Shown: one piece after another, positions 25,936 through 34,638 of the stretch
How the letters are laid out: each line of letters begins with the position of its first letter
Position numbering within the stretch: position 1 is the stretch's first letter
Source: Mesorhizobium sp. B4-1-4
GTDB taxonomy: Bacteria > Pseudomonadota > Alphaproteobacteria > Rhizobiales > Rhizobiaceae
Length of the DNA stretch: 64,000 bases
Assembly (NCBI RefSeq): GCF_006439395.2
Contig: NZ_CP083950.1
Span: forward strand, 3,844,001 to 3,908,000
Reading direction: 5' to 3'
Notes under the pieces: generated by a model
Seen by the model: only the letters and a program-made list of their open reading frames with translations
Told to the model about the DNA's origin: nothing
Database searches by the model: none
Position numbers and translations under genes: made by a program

Positions 25936-26946
25936 TTACGCGGCGTTCTGGGTCGAGGGAAGTTCGAAAGCGCCCTCGCGCGACAGCCGGATGGTGGTCG
26001 TCACGATGGTCTTGCGCGCCGCCAGGATGTCGGCGGCAGGGACGCCGTCCGAACCCTGTCCGAGCTCGGCTTCGATCATGCGCCGCGACCGCGCGCCGAT
26101 CGCCGACAGCACCGCTTCGGCGAGCGCCGCCGAGGTTCCGCGCAGCGCCAGCGTGACAAGCTCGGTCGACAATCCGTCGAACAAAAGCACACGCGCTTTC
26201 TGGGTCAGCAGCGGCAGGTCGTCGAAAGCGAAAAGCCGTGCCCGCACACCGTCGAGATCGGGCGTGCCGGCGGCCTCCAGATCCTGCATGACCTCCTCAA
26301 GTTGCGGCTTTTCCAGCTCATTGAGCACGCTGGCGACGCGCGCCTGCCCTGCCGAAGTGTCCTTGGTCGAGGTGTCCGACAGCACGCCGGCGCGCAGCCG
26401 GTTCTCGACGATCCTGGTGGCGGCGGGCGGAACATTGGCCATGGTCACCATGCGCTTGATGATTTCGCCGCGCATCGGCTTCGTCAGCGTCAAAAGCACG
26501 CCTGCGGCCGCTTGCGGCGCCAGCTTCGACAGCACCATGGCCGCCGTCTGCGGATGTTCGCCGGCCAGGAAGGTGCCCAGCCGCGAGGCTTCGAGTTTTT
26601 CGAGATCGGGCCAGATCGGCGGCGGCCCTTCGGGTGCCGCCTCCGGTTTCTTGTTGCCCATTATGGCGCTCATCTCTTCGGGCGACAGCGACTCGTTGAG
26701 GATGGTGTCCATCCTGTCGGCGGAATCGAGCAGTCCCGCGCCTTCCGTGAACTCCGCCTCGAACTCGGCGACAATGCGCTCGAGATCGCTCTGCGGAATG
26801 GTCCTGAGCAGCCGGGCGCCCTCGATCAGCGCCTTCAGCTCTTCCTGCTTGAAGAATTTCAGCAGGCGGCTGGCGGATGGCTTGCCCATCGCCACCAATA
26901 TGGCGGCCGCCTTCTGCGCGCGCGTGAGCGTCGTCAGCGGCGTCAT
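25936..26946 (-). CDS. fliG: FliG, flagellar motor switch protein
   Basis: 336 residues from ATG 26946, preceded by GGAGG/AGAGG; a TTG 10 codons upstream is less likely. N-terminal (MS-ring-binding), middle and C-terminal (stator-facing) FliG domains are recognisable. Landmarks are RAQKAAAILVAMG near the start, LAGEHPQTAAMVLSKL in the middle and ARSRRMIEAELGQGSD near the end with its alternating charged residues. FliG transmits torque from MotA to the rotor. In the leftward operon between fliN and flhB. Confidence 0.95.
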   Translation of the reverse strand: MTPLTTLTRAQKAAAILVAMGKPSASRLLKFFKQEELKALIEGARLLRTIPQSDLERIVAEFEAEFTEGAGLLDSADRMDTILNESLSPEEMSAIMGNKKPEAAPEGPPPIWPDLEKLEASRLGTFLAGEHPQTAAMVLSKLAPQAAAGVLLTLTKPMRGEIIKRMVTMANVPPAATRIVENRLRAGVLSDTSTKDTSAGQARVASVLNELEKPQLEEVMQDLEAAGTPDLDGVRARLFAFDDLPLLTQKARVLLFDGLSTELVTLALRGTSAALAEAVLSAIGARSRRMIEAELGQGSDGVPAADILAARKTIVTTTIRLSREGAFELPSTQNAA

Positions 26947-26992
26947 GCTGCCTCTCGCCTCCGCCGCAACCGCCAAGCCCCACCAGCCATGT

Positions 26993-27379
26993 CTAGGCGC
27001 CCTTCGTGCCGGCGATGATTTCGGTCAGCCTGATGCCGAAGCGCGAGGGGTCGCTTTCAAGCACCGTGATCTCGCCGCGCGCGATCTTGCGGCCGTTGAC
27101 GACGACGTCGACGGGTTCGCCGATGCGGCGGTTGAGTGCCACCGTCGATCCCTTCTGCAGGGCCATCAGGTCGGCAACCGCCATCTCGGTGCTGCCGAGG
27201 ATGATCTGGACATCGACGGGGATGTTCATGATGACATTGGAATTGGCGCCAGCGGCGGCCCTGAACGCCGCGTCGGGGCGCTGCTCCTCTTCATGCAGAA
27301 CCCCGCGCAATTCCTCGATGGCGCGGTCGAGCTGCTCGTCCGGCTGGTCGAGCTCTGCTTCTACCTTGGTCTTGCCCAT
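26993..27379 (-). CDS. fliN: FliN, flagellar motor switch protein
   Basis: 128 residues from ATG 27379, supported by GGAG seven bases upstream. An acidic N-terminus precedes the SpoA/surface-presentation-of-antigens domain (MNIPVDVQIILGSTEM through LNRRIGEPVDVVVNGRKIA). FliN lines the bottom of the C-ring. Seventeen bases downstream of fliM and 46 upstream of fliG. Confidence 0.95.
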   Translation of the reverse strand: MGKTKVEAELDQPDEQLDRAIEELRGVLHEEEQRPDAAFRAAAGANSNVIMNIPVDVQIILGSTEMAVADLMALQKGSTVALNRRIGEPVDVVVNGRKIARGEITVLESDPSRFGIRLTEIIAGTKGA

Positions 27380-27396
27380 GCGTCGTCTCCAAAAGC

Positions 27397-28380
27397 TCAG
27401 GCGCGGCCGGCGCCAGCCGGCATGAGCCCATCGATGAAATCCTGCCCGGCATCGAAGGGATGCCTGATTCGGACGGTGTAATTCTGCCCCAGTTTGCCGA
27501 ACTCGCATACGAACAGCGTCTTGCCGCGCGCGCTGAGGCGGGCCCGTGACTGCGCTGTCTCGTCGAAGTCGATGACCTGCCCCTTTTCGAGACCGGCGAG
27601 GTCGCCAAGCGTCAGCCGCGCCAGCGGCATGGTGGCTTCCAGCGCCACTGTCGAGCGCATCACCTCTTCCGAAAAGCGTGCACGCCAACTGCCGCCGTGA
27701 TCGTCCTCGGCGACGGGGGCGGTGCCGTCGCGGCCGACCAGCACGACGCGCTGCGGCATCGTCACCGTGATGGAGCCGCTGTCGACTGGCGTCGAAATGC
27801 CAAGGACGATGCGGATCGCGGCGCCGTCGCGCAGCACATGCTTTCTGGCCTCGATACCGGACATGGCACGCGGCGCGGGCAGCCGCAGGTCGAGCGAACG
27901 CCGCCCCGAACCGTTCAGCGCCTGCGCCACCTCCTGGAACACCATGGTCGAGACATCGGCCTCGATCGGCGACAGGTCGCGCTCGATCGACGATGCCGGC
28001 ATATCCGGATCGCCGCCAAACAGCATGGACACCATGATCGCGATCGCGGGAGCATCGATGACGAGCGTCATCGCGTCCGAGGATGCAGGCGATCCGACGA
28101 CGGTCATGGCGAAGTTTTCGCCGGCGCGTGAGCGCGCCTCCGGGACGCGACTGACCTCGACGGCCCTGAGGTCGACGATCACCGGAATGCCGAGTTCGCC
28201 CGAGAGGCCCTTTTGCAAGAGCGGTACGGCGCGTTCGGCCATGGCGCGGCCGGCATCGATCACCTGATCGGCCTCGCCGCTATCGCCGACCAGACGCTCG
28301 ATGATCAGCGAGCGCGCTTGCACGGGGCTGCCTGGGCTGGTCATGACCGTATCGGCACCGATCTGTCGTGCATTGCTCAA
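27397..28380 (-). CDS. fliM: FliM, flagellar motor switch protein
   Basis: 327 residues from a TTG at 28380 that overlaps the motA stop (TTGA). An alternative ATG at 28344 gives 315 residues (MTSPGSPVQARS) and cannot be excluded because neither has a strong ribosome site. The C-terminal SpoA region is visible (LTLGDLAGLEKGQVIDFDE). The N-terminal CheY-binding LSQxEID motif of enteric FliM is not apparent, as expected for the divergent rhizobial protein. Identity rests on this and on the motA-fliM-fliN-fliG order. Confidence 0.9.
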   Translation of the reverse strand: MSNARQIGADTVMTSPGSPVQARSLIIERLVGDSGEADQVIDAGRAMAERAVPLLQKGLSGELGIPVIVDLRAVEVSRVPEARSRAGENFAMTVVGSPASSDAMTLVIDAPAIAIMVSMLFGGDPDMPASSIERDLSPIEADVSTMVFQEVAQALNGSGRRSLDLRLPAPRAMSGIEARKHVLRDGAAIRIVLGISTPVDSGSITVTMPQRVVLVGRDGTAPVAEDDHGGSWRARFSEEVMRSTVALEATMPLARLTLGDLAGLEKGQVIDFDETAQSRARLSARGKTLFVCEFGKLGQNYTVRIRHPFDAGQDFIDGLMPAGAGRA

Positions 28381-29252
28381 GCGGCTTTCTTCTCGGCGGC
28401 GCCGGTGGCCATCGTGCTCTGTTCGACCGCGTCGATGGTCGGCCGCTCATAGGACGAGATGGTCTTGCGGCCGAACTCGATCGCCACCTGCGGCAGCGCG
28501 CCGTTCATGTAGGCGAGCAGCGTCTGCTTGACGATGATGTAGAGGCGGTTCTTCTTCTCGCGCACCGTCTTGATCTTGGTGGCGACAGGCCCCACCACGG
28601 CATAGGACAGGAAGATGCCGAGGAAGGTGCCGACCAGGGCGGCACCGATCAGGCCGCCGAGGATTTCCGGCGATTGATCAAGGGCACCCATCGCCTTGAC
28701 CACGCCGAGCACTGCGGCGACGATGCCGAGCGCCGGCAGGCCGTCGCCGACCGCGACCAGCGCATGATAGGCCTTCATCTTGTCGGACTTGATGGTCTGG
28801 ATTTCCTCGTCCATCAGCGCCTCGATCTCATGCGAGCGGGCATTGCCGATGATGATGATGCGGCAGTAGTCGCAGATGAAATTCATCAGGTCATGGTTCT
28901 TGAGCACGGTCGGAAAGGCCTGGAAGATCGCCGATTCTTCCGGATTGTCGATATGCGCCTCGACCTCGCTGCGCGATTTCGAGCGCAATTCGCGCATCAG
29001 GCTGTGCAGCACGCCGAGCGTCTCCAGGTAATCCTGTTCCTTCGGCACGGCCTGCTTGAAGGCTTCGAGGATGCCCTTGCCGGTATCCTTGACCGTCTTC
29101 ATCGGGTTGGCGACCAGGAAGGTGCCCAAGGCAGCGCCGCAGATGACCACCGCTTCCCATGGCTGGACCAGCACGTGCAGATGTCCGCCCATGGCCATGA
29201 AGCCGCCAAGGACGCAGCCGAGCGTCACCACCAGTCCAATCAGAATGCCCAC
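28377..29252 (-). CDS. motA: MotA, flagellar stator channel protein
   Basis: 291 residues. Four membrane segments: two near the N-terminus starting MGILIGLVVTLGCVLGGFMA and two around 170-225 (LPALGIVAAVLGVVKAMG, IGAALVGTFLGIFLSYAVVG). A charged cytoplasmic loop lies between. MotA forms the proton channel with MotB (44721-46091). First gene of the leftward switch/export operon; its stop overlaps the candidate fliM TTG. The promoter is in the 141-base region shared with the divergent DUF1217 operon. Confidence 0.96.
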   Translation of the reverse strand: MGILIGLVVTLGCVLGGFMAMGGHLHVLVQPWEAVVICGAALGTFLVANPMKTVKDTGKGILEAFKQAVPKEQDYLETLGVLHSLMRELRSKSRSEVEAHIDNPEESAIFQAFPTVLKNHDLMNFICDYCRIIIIGNARSHEIEALMDEEIQTIKSDKMKAYHALVAVGDGLPALGIVAAVLGVVKAMGALDQSPEILGGLIGAALVGTFLGIFLSYAVVGPVATKIKTVREKKNRLYIIVKQTLLAYMNGALPQVAIEFGRKTISSYERPTIDAVEQSTMATGAAEKKAA

Positions 29253-29314
29253 GGCAGGTCCTTCCGCATTTCACGTCAGCGCAAGGGATAGTCCCCGTGC
29301 CTTGTGTGAGGCTT

Positions 29315-29338
29315 GAATCCGAACGGCCGGACCGATTC
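29315..29338. promoter_or_regulatory. Candidate operator between divergent motA and DUF1217 operons
   Basis: An interrupted palindrome: GAATC and GATTC bracket a CGGCCG core with symmetric spacing, 24 bases in all. It lies between two divergent flagellar operons, 62 bases from motA and 55 from the DUF1217 gene. It is a candidate site for a shared activator. No binding consensus is known to me that confirms this. Confidence 0.35.
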
Positions 29339-29393
29339 AGTTTCGCGCAAGGAAGCGAGATTATTGTCGCGATATTAAGCTTCGGCCGGAGGC

Positions 29394-30521
29394 ATGACGT
29401 TGCTCAATACCTTTACCAGCTACCAGTTGATCACCAAGGACATCGGCAAATCCATCGCCCGCATCGAGCAACAGCCGACGGTTGACCGCGATACGCAATA
29501 TTATCTCGCCAACATCACCAAGGTGAAATCGATCGACGATTTCGTCAACAATGACCGGCTGTTCAAATATGCCATGAAGGCCTACGGACTGGAGGACATG
29601 GACTACGCCAAGGCCTTCATGGTCAAGGCGCTCAAGGAAGGCGTTTCCGACCCCGACAGTTTCGCCAACAAGCTGACCGACAAGCGCTACGCCGAGTTCG
29701 TCAGCGCCTTCAACTTCGCCGCCAATGGCGCCGATGCGACCATCTACAACAAGGCGCAGCAGCTGGTGACGAAGAACTACGCCATACAGGCGCAAATCGC
29801 CGGTCTCGACCCGAATTCGGACTATGTGAAAGGCGAGACGACCTACTATCTCGCCAACATCACCAAGGTGAAGTCGGTCGACGATTTGATGTCGAACAGC
29901 CGGCTCTACACCTACGCGCTGGCCGCGTTCGGCCTCGATTCGGCGACGGAGGACAAGGACCTTATCAAGCAGGTCCTGCAGGGTGGCGTGCGCGACCCCA
30001 ACAGCGTCGCCAACAAGCAGACGAACCCGGCTTACGCGGCATTGGCCTCGGCCTTCAACTTCGAACAGTACGGCGAAAACGCCACCACCATCAATCCGGC
30101 GCAGCAGCCGACCGTCGACAAATACATGCGCCAGACGCTGGAGGAGGATGCCGGCCAGACCAATCAAGGCGTGCGGCTGGCGCTCTATTTCCAGCGCAAG
30201 GCGCCCACCATCACCAGCTGGTACGACGTGCTGGCCGACACGGCACTTGCGAGCGTGGTGCGCACCGCGCTCGGGCTGCCCGATTCCTTCGCCGCCGCCG
30301 ATATCGACAAGCAGGCGCAGCTTTTCGAACAGAAGCTCAGCATCTCGGATTTCTCCGACCCCGAGAAACTCGGCAAGTTCCTGACCCGCTTCACCAGCAT
30401 GTACGAGATCAACAACCCGACCTCGCCGGCCGTGACGTCGGTCAGCGTGTTGTTTGCACAGCCGGTCACGGCTGGCATCTCCACCGACCTGATGATGGCC
30501 ATGCAGAAACTGAAGTTCTGA
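29394..30521 (+). CDS. DUF1217 flagellar-cluster protein with three internal repeats
   Basis: 375 residues, no signal peptide and no membrane segment. Two copies of a ~90-residue unit are obvious at 34-123 and 149-238, both starting YYLANITKVKS and ending FNF...AQQ. A degenerate third copy lies at ~262-337 (LYFQRKAPTITSWYDVL ... FLTRFTSMYE). The DUF1217 family is found in flagellar clusters of rhizobia and relatives; function unproven. A CCGGAGG ribosome site precedes the ATG. First gene of an operon with flgF and fliI (2- and 1-base gaps), so it is likely a secreted rod/hook-associated or assembly factor. Confidence 0.88.
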   Translation: MTLLNTFTSYQLITKDIGKSIARIEQQPTVDRDTQYYLANITKVKSIDDFVNNDRLFKYAMKAYGLEDMDYAKAFMVKALKEGVSDPDSFANKLTDKRYAEFVSAFNFAANGADATIYNKAQQLVTKNYAIQAQIAGLDPNSDYVKGETTYYLANITKVKSVDDLMSNSRLYTYALAAFGLDSATEDKDLIKQVLQGGVRDPNSVANKQTNPAYAALASAFNFEQYGENATTINPAQQPTVDKYMRQTLEEDAGQTNQGVRLALYFQRKAPTITSWYDVLADTALASVVRTALGLPDSFAAADIDKQAQLFEQKLSISDFSDPEKLGKFLTRFTSMYEINNPTSPAVTSVSVLFAQPVTAGISTDLMMAMQKLKF

Positions 30522-30523
30522 TC

Positions 30524-31249
30524 ATGCGGGACAGTCTCTACGTCGCCCTTTCCTCGCAGATGGCGCTCGAGCGCCGGCTCGACACGATAGCCGACAATGT
30601 CGCCAATGCCGGGACCGTCGGCTTTCGCGCCACCGGTGTGAAATTCGAGGACGTGGTGTCGGGCACCGGCCAGAAATCGGTGTCCTTCGCCTCGTCGGGC
30701 AAGACCTATCTTTCAGGCGCCCATGGCTCCTTGACCGAGACCGGCAATCCGTTCGATTTCGCGATCCAGGGCGATGCCTGGTTCGCCATCGATACGCCGG
30801 CCGGCACCGTCATGACCCGCGACGGCCGCTTCTCGATGAACGAGAATGGCGAGCTGATGTCGATCGAAGGCCACCCGGTGCTCGACGCCGGCGGCGCGCC
30901 GATCCAGCTCGATCCCCGCAACGGTCCGCCCAAGGCCGGCGCCGACGGGTCGCTGCGCCAGAACGATCAGCTTGTCGGCTCGATCGGCCTCTACAATTTC
31001 GACCCCGGCGAGAACTTCGTACGCTACGGCAATTCAGGCATCGTGCCGGCGCGCACGCCCGAGCCGGTCACCGACCGCTCCGACGTCGGCGTCGCGCAGG
31101 GTTTCGTCGAGGAATCCAACGTCAATCCGGTGCTGGAGATGACCCGGCTGATCATGGTCCAGCGTGCCTTCGAGAACACCGCCGCGCTGATGCGGCAGAC
31201 GGATTCCTCCACCGACGAGGCGATCAAGACACTCGGCTCGAAGTCGTAG
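30524..31249 (+). CDS. flgF: FlgF, proximal rod protein
   Basis: 241 residues. The flagellar rod N-terminal signature is DTIADNVANAGTVGFRATG. The body has the typical NPFDFAIQGDAWFAIDTPAGT segment, and the C-terminus has the coiled-coil heptads of axial proteins (VNPVLEMTRLIMVQRAFENT). Secreted by the flagellar export apparatus without a cleaved signal. Two bases after the DUF1217 gene and immediately before fliI. Confidence 0.94.
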   Translation: MRDSLYVALSSQMALERRLDTIADNVANAGTVGFRATGVKFEDVVSGTGQKSVSFASSGKTYLSGAHGSLTETGNPFDFAIQGDAWFAIDTPAGTVMTRDGRFSMNENGELMSIEGHPVLDAGGAPIQLDPRNGPPKAGADGSLRQNDQLVGSIGLYNFDPGENFVRYGNSGIVPARTPEPVTDRSDVGVAQGFVEESNVNPVLEMTRLIMVQRAFENTAALMRQTDSSTDEAIKTLGSKS

Positions 31250-31250
31250 C

Positions 31251-32651
31251 ATGTCGTCAGGCCAGCCATCGATCCGCGCACCCGAAAGACAGTTCCAGCC
31301 GGCGCCGCAGGATCGGCTTGCCGCGTTGGAGAGAATATGGCGGCGCTTCGGCAACGCCGATGGACTGGTCAAGCGTGGCGGTCTCGTCACCGAAGTCACG
31401 CCCACGCATTACAAAGTGCGCGGCCTTTCCGATTTCGCCAGGCTGGGCGACATCGTCGAACAGCGCGGCCAGACCGGCGCGCGCCGCGGCGAGATCGTCA
31501 AGATCAGCCGCGACGAGGTTGTCGTTGCTCCCTTCGAACGCAGTGCCGATGCCGGTATCGGCGATGCCGTGTTCCGCAGGGGGCCGCTCGCGGTGCAGCC
31601 GCACGGCTCATGGCGCGGCCGCGCCATCGATGCGCTCACCCGGGCGATCGATGGCGGTCCGCCGCTGATCAGGGGCGACGACACTGCGGGCAGCGCCACG
31701 ACGCCCGGTGCCATGGCGCGGCAGCGCGTCGGCACCGCCTTCATGACCGGCGTCAAGGTCATCGACATCTTCACGCCGCTGTGTTTCGGCCAGCGCATGG
31801 GCGTCTTCGCGGGTTCCGGCGTCGGCAAGTCGACGCTGCTCGCCATGCTCGCCGGCGCCGACGCGTTCGACACCGTCGTCGTGGCGCTGATCGGCGAACG
31901 CGGCCGCGAGGTGCGCGAATTCCTCGAGGACACGATCGGCGACAGCATGGCCAAGACCGTGGCCGTCGTCGCCACCAGCGACGAGAGTGCCATGATGCGC
32001 CGGCGTGCGCCCGACACCGCCATGCGCGTCGCGGAACACTTTCGCGACCAGGGCCACCGAGTGCTTCTGGTGCTGGATTCGATCACCCGCTTCGCCCATG
32101 CGCTGCGCGAGGTGGCGACGGGAACCGGTGAGCCGCCGGTCGCGCGCGGCTATCCCGCCTCGGTTTTCACCGAACTGCCCAAGCTGCTCGAGCGCGCTGG
32201 ACCGGGGGCGGAAGGTAAAGGCTCGATCACCGCCATCATTTCCGTGCTGGTCGACGGCGACGATCACAACGATCCGGTCGCCGATTCCGTACGCGGCATT
32301 CTCGATGGCCATGTCGTGCTCGACCGTGCGATCGCAGAGCAAGGCCGCTATCCGCCGGTCAACCCGCTGTCGTCCATTTCGCGACTGGCGGGCAAGGCCT
32401 GGAGCGCCGAACAGCGCGCTTTGGTGGCACGGCTGAAGTCGATGATCTCCCGCTTCGAGGACACGCGCGACATCCGCCTGCTCGGCGCCTACCAGGGCGG
32501 CGTTGACGCCGAGCTCGACATGGCCGTGCGCCAGGTACCCCTGATCTACGAGGCGTTGGCGCAATCGCCCAGGGACCGCCCGTCGGCCGATCCGTTCTCC
32601 GATCTCGCCCGCCATCTCAAGGGAAAGCAGAATGCCGAACCAGGAGACTGA
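31251..32651 (+). CDS. fliI: FliI, flagellar export ATPase
   Basis: 466 residues. Walker A is GVFAGSGVGKSTLLAML; Walker B is VLLVLDSITRFAHALREV; the catalytic-Glu region is LIGERGREVREF. FliI is an F1-beta-like hexamer that unfolds and escorts export substrates. The start lies one base after flgF. The 3' end overlaps the next gene by 20 bases. The expected FliH partner is not adjacent; a candidate lies at 44104-44724. Confidence 0.95.
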   Translation: MSSGQPSIRAPERQFQPAPQDRLAALERIWRRFGNADGLVKRGGLVTEVTPTHYKVRGLSDFARLGDIVEQRGQTGARRGEIVKISRDEVVVAPFERSADAGIGDAVFRRGPLAVQPHGSWRGRAIDALTRAIDGGPPLIRGDDTAGSATTPGAMARQRVGTAFMTGVKVIDIFTPLCFGQRMGVFAGSGVGKSTLLAMLAGADAFDTVVVALIGERGREVREFLEDTIGDSMAKTVAVVATSDESAMMRRRAPDTAMRVAEHFRDQGHRVLLVLDSITRFAHALREVATGTGEPPVARGYPASVFTELPKLLERAGPGAEGKGSITAIISVLVDGDDHNDPVADSVRGILDGHVVLDRAIAEQGRYPPVNPLSSISRLAGKAWSAEQRALVARLKSMISRFEDTRDIRLLGAYQGGVDAELDMAVRQVPLIYEALAQSPRDRPSADPFSDLARHLKGKQNAEPGD

Positions 32652-33363
32652 AGGTCAGTACGCCGAGCGCCTCCTGCGCGAGATGATCGCCGAGGCGAAC
32701 GCCGCCGAGCAAGCCAGGGCTGAAGAAGACAGGGCTGCCAAGCCGCCCTCGCCCAGGACCTCCCGGGCCGAGACCGCCGACCTGACGCAGGCCAGCCGGG
32801 ACTCGCTCATCGACGGCCTGTTCCCGGTCACCGAATGGCCGCAGCCTCCCAAGCCGCAGTTTCCCAAGCTGGGCAGGAAGGCGGACCGGCGCAGCGACTT
32901 CGTCATCGCCGCGCTCGGCATCACGCTTGGCCTGATCTGCGCGCTGTTTCCCTGGTACATCTTCTTCAACCAGGAACAGTTCGGCGTCCAGGCGATCAAG
33001 TTTGGCGGCACCGGCACCAATTCAGGGCGTGAGGGCGGCGGCGTGGTCGCCCAACGCAGTGCACCACTGACGGCCAAGGACGTTCCCAACGCCGATATCG
33101 ACCTGCTTGCCACCGGAACGGTGCAGGACGACGCCACGCCGGCCCGGGCGCCCGGTGAGCAGCCCTTTCCAGCCGACGTGGCGAAATTCCGCATGGTCCA
33201 TGTAGCCAACGGCCGCGCCATGATCGAGGACGACACCGGCCTGTGGATCGTCCAGCGCGGTTCGACGCTGCCCGATTCCAGCAAGGTGTCCTCGATCGAG
33301 CAGCGCAACGGCAAGTGGGTCATGCTCACCAGCACCAACCAGATGATCGAGCTTTCCAGATAA
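32632..33363 (+). CDS. Single-pass membrane protein of unknown function, overlaps fliI
   Basis: 243 residues. A charged, Ala/Glu/Arg-rich N-terminus (~100 residues, helical) is followed by one membrane segment at ~103-123 (FVIAALGITLGLICALFPWY). A C-terminal ~120-residue domain is probably periplasmic. The N-terminus lacks a signal peptide, consistent with an N-in topology. It overlaps fliI by 20 bases and ends the DUF1217-flgF-fliI operon. I recognise no domain. Position suggests an export-apparatus or basal-body accessory, possibly taking the place of FliJ in this cluster, but the membrane segment does not fit FliJ itself. Confidence 0.78.
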   Translation: MPNQETEGQYAERLLREMIAEANAAEQARAEEDRAAKPPSPRTSRAETADLTQASRDSLIDGLFPVTEWPQPPKPQFPKLGRKADRRSDFVIAALGITLGLICALFPWYIFFNQEQFGVQAIKFGGTGTNSGREGGGVVAQRSAPLTAKDVPNADIDLLATGTVQDDATPARAPGEQPFPADVAKFRMVHVANGRAMIEDDTGLWIVQRGSTLPDSSKVSSIEQRNGKWVMLTSTNQMIELSR

Positions 33364-33402
33364 TCCGCCGTGATTCTGCCCATCCGGCTCCGATCAAGAA
33401 AC

Positions 33403-33443
33403 GGGGCATGATGTCGTGCGAAAACCGCTTCACACGTTTCTGG
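33403..33443. repeat. Possible degenerate rhizobial intergenic palindrome
   Basis: The stretch GGGGCATGATGTCGTGCGAA followed by AACCGCTTCACACGTTTC resembles the left half and centre of a palindromic element common between genes in Mesorhizobium and relatives. The right half is degraded. It lies in the 145-base gap between two flagellar operons. The assignment is from recall of the family and is tentative. Confidence 0.35.
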
Positions 33444-33508
33444 CGGCCGTCCGCAAGGTCCGCGCAAGACTGACGGCCTAGTCTTTGGGCACATGCCCGG
33501 AGATTCCC

Positions 33509-33889
33509 ATGGAGCCCGTTTCCCTTTTCGATCTCGCCGCCAAGCAAGCGCAGTGGCTTTCCGTGCGTCAGTCGGCGATCGCCGGCAACATCGCCAATGC
33601 CAACACGCCAGGCTACATGGCAAACGATGTCGAGCCGTTCGAAAAGGTGCTCGACCGCACGGCGGTGTCGCTGCAGGCCACCGAGGCCGGCCATCTCGGC
33701 AACGCCGCGACCAATGCCGGCTTCACCATCAAGCCGCAGGAAGACGACGGCGTGGTCATGCCGTCCAAGAACAGCGTCGTGCTTGAAGACCAGCTTCTCA
33801 AGGCCGGCGAAGTGCGCCGCTCCTTCGAACTCAACACGGCCATCGTCAAGGCTTTCCACTCGATGATGATGATGGCGGTGAAGAGCTGA
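33509..33889 (+). CDS. flgB: FlgB, proximal rod protein
   Basis: 126 residues from ATG 33509 (MEPVSLFDLA), with GGAG six bases upstream. The rod N-terminal motif is SAIAGNIANANTPGYMANDV. The C-terminal helix (LNTAIVKAFHSMMMMAV) is typical. First gene of the flgBC-fliE-flgG-flgAI-motE-flgH-fliL-fliP operon. FlgB is thought to be the rod part closest to the MS ring. Confidence 0.94.
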   Translation: MEPVSLFDLAAKQAQWLSVRQSAIAGNIANANTPGYMANDVEPFEKVLDRTAVSLQATEAGHLGNAATNAGFTIKPQEDDGVVMPSKNSVVLEDQLLKAGEVRRSFELNTAIVKAFHSMMMMAVKS

Positions 33890-33890
33890 C

Positions 33891-34307
33891 ATGGACGCGT
33901 TGACCTCAGCCCTGAAAGTCGCAGCATCCGGCCTCGGCGCCCAGTCCGAGCGCCTGCGCGTGGTTTCCGAGAACCTCGCCAATGCCCAGTCGACCGGCAC
34001 GACGCCCGGCGCCGACCCCTATCGCCGCAAGACCATCAGCTTCGTCTCGGAGCTCGACCGGGCCTCCGGCAGCTCGACGGTCGCGGTGAACTCGATCGAC
34101 CGCGATCCGAGTGACTTTCCCGTCGAATTCCAACCCGGCAACGAGGCCGCCGACGCGAAGGGCTACGTCAAGTTGCCCAATGTCAACGTGCTGATCGAAA
34201 TGGCCGACATGACCGAGGCCAACCGTTCCTACGAGGCCAACCTGCAAGTCGTGAAGCAGGCGCGCGACCTCATCTCAATGACCATCGACCTGATGAGGAA
34301 CCAATGA
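33891..34307 (+). CDS. flgC: FlgC, proximal rod protein
   Basis: 138 residues. The N-terminal motif SERLRVVSENLANAQSTGTT and the C-terminal VLIEMADMTEANRSYEANLQ identify FlgC. One base separates it from flgB, and its stop overlaps fliE. It builds the rod with FlgB, FlgF and FliE. Confidence 0.95.
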   Translation: MDALTSALKVAASGLGAQSERLRVVSENLANAQSTGTTPGADPYRRKTISFVSELDRASGSSTVAVNSIDRDPSDFPVEFQPGNEAADAKGYVKLPNVNVLIEMADMTEANRSYEANLQVVKQARDLISMTIDLMRNQ

Positions 34308-34627
34308 TCGTGAACGGCATCGGCGCGCTTAACCTGAAGCCTGGGCTGGGCGACACGGCAACCGACCTGCTTCAAGGCGGTGTCGCGCCCGCGACACCGG
34401 GCAATCTTGGCACCTCCTTCACCGAGGCGCTGAGCCAGGCGGCGTCGAAGACCGTCAACACGCTGCAGAATGCCGAACAGGTGTCGCTGCAGGCGCTCAA
34501 GGGCGATGCCGACACCCGCCAGGTCGTCGATGCCGTGATGAGCGCGCAGCAGGCGCTCCAGACCGCCGTCGCCATCCGCGACAAGGTCGTTTCGGCCTAT
34601 CTCGAAGTCAGTCGCATGGGTATCTGA
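34304..34627 (+). CDS. fliE: FliE, rod/MS-ring adaptor protein
   Basis: 107 residues. FliE-type C-terminal half: TSFTEALSQAASKTVNTLQ, then QVVDAVMSAQQALQTAVAIRD. The ATG overlaps the flgC stop by four bases. FliE is one of the first substrates exported and links the MS ring to the rod. Confidence 0.93.
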   Translation: MIVNGIGALNLKPGLGDTATDLLQGGVAPATPGNLGTSFTEALSQAASKTVNTLQNAEQVSLQALKGDADTRQVVDAVMSAQQALQTAVAIRDKVVSAYLEVSRMGI

Positions 34628-34638
34628 GGAGTTAGGCC

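Noticed and set aside
24922..27018. A 698-residue open frame opposite flhB and fliG
   Set aside because: It is antisense to well-conserved genes and Arg/His/Asp-rich, a typical artefact of high-G+C third-position bias.
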